64,000 bases of DNA, taken from assembly GCF_947498825.1 (NCBI RefSeq), contig NZ_CANMLV010000008.1, positions 1 through 64,000 of the forward strand, read 5' to 3'. Under the pieces are notes generated by a model that had not been told where the DNA came from, made no database searches, and saw only the letters and a list, made by a program, of their open reading frames with translations. Both the position numbers and the translations under genes were made by a program. Shown here piece by piece: positions 56,394 to 64,000 of the stretch. How positions within the stretch are numbered: the stretch's first letter is position 1; every line of letters starts with the position of its first letter. Source of the stretch: an uncultured Cedecea sp. (GTDB taxonomy: Bacteria; Pseudomonadota; Gammaproteobacteria; Enterobacterales; Enterobacteriaceae).

Positions 56394-57398
56394 CTAATTA
56401 CGGCTCAAACTTCCCCGACGATAAAGAGTACGTCGAATACGCGTCAATCCAGGTTTGGGTTTACGCGGTTCATCAAGACTCGCCAGAACCAGTTCAAGCA
56501 CTCTTTCAGCAACATCTCGGTGACGCTGGGCGACCGCGAGCACCGGGCACTGCAAGAAATCGAGTAACTCATTATCACCAAAGGTGGCAATAGCGAGATC
56601 GGAAGGCAGACGACCATGACGCCGCAAGGTGACATCCATCACGCCCTGTAGCAGAGGAAATGAGGTGGTAAATAATGCCTGAGGCATATCATGCGTTTCC
56701 AGCCACTTGTCAAAAAGCGAAGCAGCGGCTTCACGCTCATAGCTATTGGTATAGAGATAGTCGACTTTACGTGTGTCTCCCTGCCAGGCAGAACGGAAAC
56801 CTTGTTCACGTAAGTAACTCACTGAAAGTTCAGGTAACGCTCCCAGATACAGGACATTTTCTACCGGGAAAGTCCGTAGTTCAGCAGCCAGCATTTCGGC
56901 GTCACTCTGATCGGATCCCACCACACTAATAAAATGTTCAGGATCTAATGCCCGGTCAAGGGCGATAACAGGAAAAGAGTCTTTTGCCCAGCGCTGGTAA
57001 AAAGGATGTTCAGGCGGGAGTGAAGTAGAAACAATGATAGCGTCAACTTGTCGCTGTAAAAGATGCTCAATACAGCGCATCTCATTATCGGGCTGATCCT
57101 CAGAACAAGCGATAAGCAACTGATAGCCACGCTGGCGTGCTTGTCTTTCCAGATAATTAGCAATGCGGGTATAGCTGGTATTCTCAAGGTCAGGAATAAC
57201 CAGACCAATAGAACGCGTACGCCCGGCACGTAAACCGGCTGCCACCGCATTGGGGTGATAGTTATGCTCACGAACCACCGCCATGACTTTTTCAACGGTT
57301 TTATCACTTACACGGTACTGTTTTGCCTTACCATTGATAACATAACTCGCCGTCGTACGTGACACACCTGCCAGACGTGCGATTTCATCCAATTTCAC
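56394..57398 (-). CDS. cra: Catabolite repressor/activator Cra (FruR)
   Basis: Cra is a LacI-family global regulator of carbon flow, released from DNA by fructose phosphates. The 334 residues equal E. coli Cra. The [23 protein letters not shown] is followed by [20 protein letters not shown], then the periplasmic-binding-protein-like ligand domain and the C-terminal [13 protein letters not shown]. In E. coli cra is followed upstream by ilvH; here 6 kb of accessory DNA intervenes. Confidence 0.97.
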   Translation of the reverse strand: MKLDEIARLAGVSRTTASYVINGKAKQYRVSDKTVEKVMAVVREHNYHPNAVAAGLRAGRTRSIGLVIPDLENTSYTRIANYLERQARQRGYQLLIACSEDQPDNEMRCIEHLLQRQVDAIIVSTSLPPEHPFYQRWAKDSFPVIALDRALDPEHFISVVGSDQSDAEMLAAELRTFPVENVLYLGALPELSVSYLREQGFRSAWQGDTRKVDYLYTNSYEREAAASLFDKWLETHDMPQALFTTSFPLLQGVMDVTLRRHGRLPSDLAIATFGDNELLDFLQCPVLAVAQRHRDVAERVLELVLASLDEPRKPKPGLTRIRRTLYRRGSLSRN

Positions 57399-57544
57399 TG
57401 TAGCCCCTTACTCACCAGATTCGTGGTATCCATATTACTCTCATGGTTACATTACTCCCCAGAATAATTCAAGCAGAATGGCTGGCATCGTAATAGAGAA
57501 ATCAGCGAATAAACATCTTTTAGGACATTGGCCTTCTGACAACC

Positions 57545-57577
57545 AGAAAAAATAATGCCCTGTTACTCACAGGGCAT
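57545..57577 (-). terminator. Terminator of the ascB remnant
   Basis: ATGCCCTGT-tactc-ACAGGGCAT (57555-57577) is followed on the minus strand by TATTTTTTC. It is a textbook intrinsic terminator nine bases past the ascB stop and has outlived the operon. Confidence 0.9.
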
Positions 57578-57585
57578 CACGAAAT

Positions 57586-58965
<1,380 letters not shown>

Positions 58966-58970
<5 letters not shown>

Positions 58971-59649
58971 TTCGCTACTGGCGGGTCTGCGCTGTGATGC
59001 CATTATTCTCTACTCGCATTATCTAACGACCGAAGATCTTGATGCGCTAATCGAACGTACCACAACACCGATAATGGTCATTAATCGGGAACTAACGTTA
59101 CACCCTGCCCATACCGTATGCTGCGATCATCGGCATGACGCTTACCGTGTTACAAATCGCTTAATTGCGGCAGGATACCGAAAGATAGCAGTCATATCAG
59201 GAAACTTAACCTCACCAACGGCAAAGCAGCGGCAGGCAGGTATCCAGACAGCATTACAAGAAGCACAGCTTAATGAACATGCCACGTATATGGAAGGAAA
59301 CTGGAGTATAGAAAGTAGCCATCAGGCGATGCAAAATCTCCTCGACGGAAAACCCGATTTAGACGCCGTTATCGCGGCAAATGATGAAATGGCTATCGGC
59401 GCTATGCGCTGCCTGGCAGAGGCCGGAAAAAAAATTCCCGAAGATGTCGCGATTATAGGATTTGATGATATTCCCGCTGCCGCCTACCTGGCTCCGACAC
59501 TTTCCAGCGTCAAAGCGCCGGTAAACGCCATGCTTGAAGTAGCCATTGAACAGATGTTTGCTCAGCTGGAAGGTAAAAAAATAACGCCTGTCCCTCTCTT
59601 TCATTCTGAGCTGGCATCAAGAGAATCGATAAAAAGTATACTGTTGTAG
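58966..59649 (+). pseudogene. ascG: LacI-family repressor remnant (AscG-like), DNA-binding domain lost
   Basis: The frame encodes about 228 residues that match the ligand-binding part of AscG: LRCDAIILYSHYLTTEDLDALI, VINRELTLHP, AANDEMAIGAMRCLAEAG and IGFDDIPAAAYLAPTLSSVKAPV. The N-terminal helix-turn-helix and about 110 residues are missing. The break is at 58965-58972, exactly where the ascB remnant begins on the other strand. In E. coli ascG faces away from ascFB, so one deletion removed both 5' ends, the promoter region and the PTS gene ascF. Confidence 0.85.
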
Positions 59650-59714
59650 CTACTGGCCAGGGAAAGATGACAAGAGAAAAAAATATCAATCAATCCCGAG
59701 TATCAAGTAGCAAC

Positions 59715-60404
59715 TCAATTTCTGTCGGTCACAAATTTTATACCGAATGGGCTATCTAAAAACCGCCACTCCGGTTCTTCACTGGTGACAAAAAGCTGAC
59801 GAAAATCAGCTATAGCAGGCACACCATACTGCTGTTCTGTGCTACCTATAGCAATGCATCTCGCTCCAGCCCCAAGCGCTGCGGCAATACCGTTGCAGGA
59901 ATCTTCAAAAACCAGAGTCTGTTCTGCACGGCTACCGAATCGGCCGATCGCCGCCAGATAGGGTTCGGGATCGGGCTTGCCTTTGGTGACATCATCCCGG
60001 GATATAATGTGTGCAAACATATCCAGTCGATACCTACGGAGGATATTGTCGATTTTTTTCGGCCAACTGTTGGTTACAAGACCTATATTGACACTATGCC
60101 GATTTAACGCCTCCAGGAAAGTTGTTACACCTGGAATCAGGGTATAGTCGGCCTTCTCCTCCCATTGATCGACCAGATGATGAATAATTTTACGCTGCTG
60201 AGTATTTTCCCTGGGAAACAACATCGCCAGTGTAAATTCCGGTGATGCACCGATAATAAAACGCTTTGCCATTTCATCACTGATGATATAACCATATTTC
60301 TGCGCCGCCATCCTCCATGCTTCAATAATTATTGAATCAGAATCAATAATGACGCCATCGAAATCAAATAATAATGTTGTAAAATTCTCTGTACTGGTAT
60401 TCAT
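59715..60404 (-). CDS. HAD-superfamily phosphatase (beta-phosphoglucomutase-like subfamily)
   Basis: The 229 residues carry all four HAD motifs: DFDGVIIDSD (Asp14 nucleophile, Asp16 general acid), TNS (110-112), Lys142 in KGKPDPEPY and EDSCNG (166-171). An alpha-helical C1 cap lies between motifs I and II. Members act on small phosphorylated sugars or similar metabolites; the substrate here is unknown. Its ATG overlaps the stop of the carbamoyltransferase gene by four bases, so the two are translationally coupled and presumably work on the same molecule. The stretch is richer in A+T than the dcw genes. Confidence 0.85.
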   Translation of the reverse strand: MNTSTENFTTLLFDFDGVIIDSDSIIIEAWRMAAQKYGYIISDEMAKRFIIGASPEFTLAMLFPRENTQQRKIIHHLVDQWEEKADYTLIPGVTTFLEALNRHSVNIGLVTNSWPKKIDNILRRYRLDMFAHIISRDDVTKGKPDPEPYLAAIGRFGSRAEQTLVFEDSCNGIAAALGAGARCIAIGSTEQQYGVPAIADFRQLFVTSEEPEWRFLDSPFGIKFVTDRN

Positions 60405-62092
60405 GCTGTATTTTTCCTCGTTATGGCATATTTGTCATTCAGTATCACCACATCCACGATCCCTTGACGTAATACAGAAAGCGCCTGTAGTGGTGAATTA
60501 ATAATAGGTTCTTCATGTCGATTGAAAGATGTATTAACCAGACAGGGTTGCCCTGTCAGTTCATACCAGCAATTAATTAATCGGAACATAAAAGGATCTT
60601 TATCATTTCGGACAACCTGAGGGCGAGCCGTATTATCAATATGAACCACAGCAGGGCATCGCTCTTTCATTATAGGTTTACAAACATATGTTATGGTCAT
60701 ATATTCAGCGGCAATATCTTCGGACGTCCAGTTTTTAAAACATATACCGGCCAGATTTTCTGTTGTTACAGGGCCAAAAGGCATAAATTCGGTGCGCTGA
60801 AGTTTATTATTGAGCCAGCGATTAATATCCGCATTATGGGCATGATAAATAATACTACGATTACATAATGCCCGAGAACCAAACTCCATTGGTCCCCGGA
60901 CAACGCCAATAATAGTATTAGCCCGCAAAAGATGAAGCATATGCTCCGTCATATCTTCCGGAATTTCACAGTGCAGGTCTGATGAAACATCAATAAGACT
61001 CTGCACATAAGCATCGCTAAATTGTGGCCCAAGAGACATCCCTGTTAACCGGCAACGCGCTTTCTGTTCTCTCCATGCAGCCGTTACCGCAGCAGCCAAG
61101 GGCAACCCCTCATCCCCCATGCAGGGAAGAATAAAAACACCTTCAATACCCGGTAATTCTCGTATTCTTTGATTTAACCGAACATTACCAAACAACCCTC
61201 CAGCCAGACAAATATGCCTGATTTTATGATTTTTGATATAAGGTTGGATAAGTTTACAGATGATATTTTCCGTATGGTATTGTGCCGCCGCAGCAATATC
61301 TTGTGGTGTGTATTTTCGTATTTCTTCCAATAGTTTTTCAGAATATCCCTGATAGGAGGGCAAATAATAGTCACCACAATTGGCAACCAGTCGATGGCCA
61401 TGAACATCGATCATTTTACGCATTAATGGCAGCGCTTTCTGCGACGAGCCATGGGCAGCCAAGCCTGCCACTTTACCTTCATGACGGTTAGGGGTAAATC
61501 CCAGCAGATGTGTTATTCTGCCGTAGAAATATCCCAGACTGTCAATGGTCGTTTCGCGATGCAAAACAGATTCATTACCATCAACAATATGGCGAACAGT
61601 AAAGGAAAGAAAATCACCTCGTCCATCGCTGGTGACAACCAAAGCATTATTCCATGGAGAGCATAGCCAGGCTCCCCAAGCATGAGTATCATGGTGATCG
61701 ATATACCTGACACGTGTATCCAGATTATTTGAAAATATATACTGATCAAACTCTGCACGTTTTTCACGATCATTATTTAATTCATCAGCTACCCTCTTTC
61801 GCAGTATTTCAACATTATCAAAGTTACGCACACATTCAGCGATAACCCTTTCAACATAAAGATTCAGGCTATAGTCTTCGTTAAATCCTGCTTTCCAGCC
61901 ATAAGCAACAATATCAATATCATTCAGTGTGATATTATTTTCTCTAAGCACAAAATCAATCGACTGTTGCGGCCAGACCTTATGGCATTTTACGCGAGTA
62001 AAACGTTCTTCATGTACTGCCGAAAGGATTCTGGTATCTTTAACCAGACACGCGCCCGCGGTATCATTATTCGTCACGCCAAGAATCAACAT
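60401..62092 (-). CDS. Carbamoyltransferase of the NodU/CmcH/TobZ family
   Basis: These enzymes make carbamoyl-adenylate from carbamoyl phosphate and ATP in a Kae1-like domain and pass the carbamoyl group to a hydroxyl of a nodulation factor or antibiotic. The 563 residues have the expected blocks: metal/carbamoyl site HHDTHA (133-138), SDGRGD (155-160), HEGKVAGLAAHG (204-215), LAGGLFGN (297-304), and the C-terminal domain motifs GPMEFGSRALCNRS (400-413), FMPFGPV (436-442) and CLVNTSFNRHEEPI (517-530). All motifs look intact, so the protein is probably active. The acceptor is unknown. It overlaps the small ORF upstream by seven bases and the HAD gene downstream by four. It is not a core gene at this locus in E. 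coli. Confidence 0.9.
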   Translation of the reverse strand: MLILGVTNNDTAGACLVKDTRILSAVHEERFTRVKCHKVWPQQSIDFVLRENNITLNDIDIVAYGWKAGFNEDYSLNLYVERVIAECVRNFDNVEILRKRVADELNNDREKRAEFDQYIFSNNLDTRVRYIDHHDTHAWGAWLCSPWNNALVVTSDGRGDFLSFTVRHIVDGNESVLHRETTIDSLGYFYGRITHLLGFTPNRHEGKVAGLAAHGSSQKALPLMRKMIDVHGHRLVANCGDYYLPSYQGYSEKLLEEIRKYTPQDIAAAAQYHTENIICKLIQPYIKNHKIRHICLAGGLFGNVRLNQRIRELPGIEGVFILPCMGDEGLPLAAAVTAAWREQKARCRLTGMSLGPQFSDAYVQSLIDVSSDLHCEIPEDMTEHMLHLLRANTIIGVVRGPMEFGSRALCNRSIIYHAHNADINRWLNNKLQRTEFMPFGPVTTENLAGICFKNWTSEDIAAEYMTITYVCKPIMKERCPAVVHIDNTARPQVVRNDKDPFMFRLINCWYELTGQPCLVNTSFNRHEEPIINSPLQALSVLRQGIVDVVILNDKYAITRKNTA

Positions 62093-62310
62093 AAAATAAC
62101 CCTCGATGATAATTCACCGGTATAGTATTTGGTTAATTTCTGATACTTCTCTAACGCCTCCTGACTGGTGGCGGCAACAATATGAATACGTGAAATATAA
62201 AACTGCTGCCTGAGCATCTCGCATATCATCTTTTCGGCACAGGGTTCTTCCAGCGACTGCGGCGTTACCGTCTTTTCTTTCAAAAGAAAAATAAAATATT
62301 TTTTCTGCAT
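62086..62310 (-). CDS. Small protein of unknown function, first gene of the carbamoyltransferase operon
   Basis: The 74 residues (MQKKYFIFLLKEK to TGELSSRVILC) suggest a small alpha/beta fold: a hydrophobic N-terminal strand, a helix rich in Glu/Met/Arg, a second strand (ISRIHIVAAT) and a charged helix (SQEALEKYQKLTKYY). There is no signal peptide. I do not recognise the family. The start at 62310 has AGAGG about nine bases upstream; a start at 62343 has no binding site. Its stop lies seven bases inside the carbamoyltransferase gene, which suggests a coupled partner or carrier/accessory protein; that role is inference. Confidence 0.65.
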   Translation of the reverse strand: MQKKYFIFLLKEKTVTPQSLEEPCAEKMICEMLRQQFYISRIHIVAATSQEALEKYQKLTKYYTGELSSRVILC

Positions 62311-62430
62311 ATATTTTCTGCCTCTGGGAAATCTGGATATCATGTTTTTGTTTCAGGAAGTAAAATGATTAGAAAACAAAGTCCAATGAAAATATAATCA
62401 ATAAAATTTTGTCATTGATAACGGAGTGGA
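62311..62430. promoter_or_regulatory. Divergent promoter region of the LysR gene and the carbamoyltransferase operon
   Basis: These 120 A+T-rich bases separate two divergent transcription units. This is the usual LysR-type layout, in which the regulator controls the opposite operon. I cannot pick a single T-N11-A site with confidence. Confidence 0.55.
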
Positions 62431-63312
62431 ATGGATATCCGCCAGTTACGCGCTTTCGTCATGCTTGCTGAATGCGGCAGCTACCGCGAGGCTGCACAAA
62501 GACTGTTCATCACCCAGCCAGCTCTGACCAAACAAATTCAGGCTCTGGAAAATGAGCTGGGTGTCACGCTGTTCGCCCGGGGACGTAATGGCGCAAAAAT
62601 CACCCATACAGCCAGACTCTTGCTGGACAGAACTCGCCAGCTTATCTGCCAGACTCACGAGTATCGTGAATATGCCCTCAGTGTTGCCCGAGGATCAAAA
62701 GGTCATCTGGCGATTGGGTTTGGAATTTCAGGGATTAAACAAGCACCCGAATGGGTGACCAAATTCCGTCACCATCATCCCGAGATTGAAATTAGTCTGG
62801 AAGATATGCCCTCCAGACAGCAGAAGGAGGAACTGTTGAACGGTCGGCTTCAACTGGCATTCATACGTCTGCCGGTAGACCCGCCATTAACTGGGCATTC
62901 ATTAAAAACAGAGTCTCTGGCCTTGGCAGCAAAGAAAACGATGTTAGTATCCGCCCGGCTCGCTGAAGAAGGAAATAACTTACTGGCGACATTACCACTC
63001 TTATTGCTTACACCAAGCAGAGGGACAGGGCTTGATCGTCAGATCTCTCGTTTTCTGCAATTTCACCACGTCATACCGAATATTGTTCAAAGGGCGGGAG
63101 ATATTCAGACACTGATGGCACTAGTAGCAGCTAACGCTGGTGTCGCGATAGTCCCCCGAAGTGCTGAGTGGTTTGCCGGGAATGATATAGAACTGACGCC
63201 ATTAAACGGCCCTTATTCCGACTGGGATGTCGGGTTGGCTTGGAATTCGTCTCTGGAAGATCCTGTGCGGGAGTTATTTATTCAGATGGTCAGGAAGCTC
63301 CTTGCTTCCTGA
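62431..63312 (+). CDS. LysR-family transcriptional regulator
   Basis: The 293 residues begin MDIRQLRAFVMLAECGSYREAA, with the LysR winged helix in residues 1-60 (QRLFITQPALTKQIQALENELG), followed by a two-lobed effector domain (GHLAIGFGISG, AGDIQTLMALVAANAGVAIVP). Position suggests it senses the substrate or product of the neighbouring carbamoyltransferase/HAD operon and controls it. It is not LeuO, which lies on the far side of ilvIH in E. coli and has a different sequence. Confidence 0.88.
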   Translation: MDIRQLRAFVMLAECGSYREAAQRLFITQPALTKQIQALENELGVTLFARGRNGAKITHTARLLLDRTRQLICQTHEYREYALSVARGSKGHLAIGFGISGIKQAPEWVTKFRHHHPEIEISLEDMPSRQQKEELLNGRLQLAFIRLPVDPPLTGHSLKTESLALAAKKTMLVSARLAEEGNNLLATLPLLLLTPSRGTGLDRQISRFLQFHHVIPNIVQRAGDIQTLMALVAANAGVAIVPRSAEWFAGNDIELTPLNGPYSDWDVGLAWNSSLEDPVRELFIQMVRKLLAS

Positions 63313-63389
63313 GCGGCGGTAGTCGCGTCAAAATGCATGTAGAAGCTCTGTCAGTAGGCTCGCTCAGCAAGTCTGCGTCACGACCCGAT

Positions 63390-63466
63390 ATCGACTCAAA
63401 ATAGTTCGAGTTACCGCAGCTTATTTGATAAAACCGCAGGCAACCCGAATTATTCAAGTCACAGCC
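63390..63466. repeat. ERIC-like palindrome (ends only)
   Basis: Arms ACTCAAAATAGTTCGAGTTA and CGAATTATTCAAGTCACAGC, near reverse complements, flank a short centre. They match the terminal arms of the ERIC-like repeats seen at 2943 and 31184, with the core missing. It fills the space between the LysR gene and the end of ilvH. Confidence 0.6.
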
Positions 63467-63958
63467 TTAACGCATGATTTTGTCGCCACGCGAAACGCCG
63501 ACGATACCTGAGCGGGCGACTTCAACTATCTTCGCCACATCACGAATAGTATCAAGAAACGCGTTCAGCTTATCGCTGGTGCCTGCCAGTTGTACGGTAT
63601 AAAGCGTTGGCGTAACGTCCACGATTTGTCCGCGGAATATTTCGGCTGTACGCTTCACCTCTTCGCGTCCGTAGCCACTGGCCTGAACCTTGACCAGCAT
63701 AATTTCCCGCTCAACAAAAGCACCCTGCCCTAACTCACTGACACGCAATACATCAACCAGTTTATGCAGCTGCTTTTCAATCTGTTCCAGTGCCTTTTCA
63801 TCACCGACCGTTTGAATGGTCATGCGTGAAAGGGTTGGATCGTCAGTTGGCGCCACCGTCAGACTTTCAATGTTATAACCACGTTGTGAGAACAGGCCGA
63901 TAACCCGGGATAACGCACCGGATTCGTTTTCCAGTAACACAGATAATACACGGCGCAT
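63467..63958 (-). CDS. ilvH: Acetolactate synthase III regulatory subunit
   Basis: IlvH is the valine-binding small subunit of acetohydroxyacid synthase III. The 163 residues equal E. coli IlvH: an N-terminal ACT domain ([32 protein letters not shown]) and a C-terminal regulatory domain ending [10 protein letters not shown]. The start at 63958 shares a base with the ilvI stop (ATGA overlap), so the pair is translationally coupled; an ATG one codon earlier (63961) is possible. Confidence 0.96.
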   Translation of the reverse strand: MRRVLSVLLENESGALSRVIGLFSQRGYNIESLTVAPTDDPTLSRMTIQTVGDEKALEQIEKQLHKLVDVLRVSELGQGAFVEREIMLVKVQASGYGREEVKRTAEIFRGQIVDVTPTLYTVQLAGTSDKLNAFLDTIRDVAKIVEVARSGIVGVSRGDKIMR

Positions 63959-64000
63959 CATGAGGTTCTCTCCGTTTTGCTTAACCACATTTCATCCATG
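63958..64000 (-). CDS. ilvI: Acetolactate synthase III large subunit, last codons
   Basis: The window ends inside ilvI. The visible codons encode [13 protein letters not shown] and a TGA stop, matching the E. coli IlvI C-terminus [12 protein letters not shown]. The rest of the gene lies beyond the window. Confidence 0.85.
   Translation of the reverse strand, partial: MDEMWLSKTERTS

Noticed and set aside
62431-63312. LeuO, expected near ilvIH
   Set aside because: It is on the cra side of ilvH, about 290 residues long, and its sequence does not resemble LeuO; it pairs with the carbamoyltransferase operon.

Overview
The window is chromosomal DNA from a member of the Enterobacterales. From end to end it follows the E. 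coli-type order acnB-lpd-aceFE-pdhR-aroP-ampED-nadC-ppdD-hofBC-guaC-coaE-zapD-yacG-mutT-secA-secM-lpxC-ftsZAQ-ddlB-murCG-ftsW-murD-mraY-murFE-ftsLI-rsmH-mraZ-cra-ilvHI, with protein lengths close to the E. coli ones. Several ERIC-like palindromic repeats support the placement. The genus cannot be fixed by eye.

Layout. Positions 1-12.1 kb hold aconitase B, the pyruvate dehydrogenase complex with its PdhR regulator, and the aromatic amino acid permease AroP. Positions 12.1-17.7 kb hold ampDE, nadC and the type IV pilin genes ppdD-hofB-hofC. Positions 17.75-20.9 kb are an insertion at the hofC/guaC boundary. It carries a phosphoenolpyruvate phosphomutase gene (the first step of C-P bond formation), what looks like the first codons of a phosphonopyruvate decarboxylase gene, an opposing MFS transporter gene, orphan coding scraps, and a second, diverged and broken copy of the hofC end. 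Positions 20.9-24.2 kb are guaC, coaE, zapD, yacG and mutT. Positions 24.2-34 kb replace the usual tight secA-mutT junction. They hold an array of about twelve 19-bp tandem repeats in front of an orphan gene, then a complete histidine utilisation locus (hutIG, hutC, hutUH and a permease) with visible HutC-type operators and ERIC-like repeats. Positions 34-55.8 kb are secA, secM, a DUF721 gene, lpxC and the division and cell wall (dcw) cluster from ftsZ back to mraZ, with overlapping genes and a clear MraZ operator and promoter. Positions 55.8-64 kb hold cra (fruR), a collapsed remnant of an asc-type beta-glucoside operon (ascB' and ascG' fused head to head), a compact A+T-rich cassette (small ORF, NodU/CmcH-family carbamoyltransferase, HAD phosphatase, divergent LysR regulator), and ilvH with the last codons of ilvI.

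Most of the window is conserved housekeeping DNA. The novelty sits in four accessory sites, each slotted between conserved genes: the decaying phosphonate locus, the 19-bp array with its orphan gene, the asc remnant, and the carbamoyltransferase cassette. The last is the best candidate for an undescribed small-molecule modification system. The phosphomutase locus is the clearest case of a pathway caught after losing its second gene. All identifications come from reading motifs and remembered family sequences; no database search was run.
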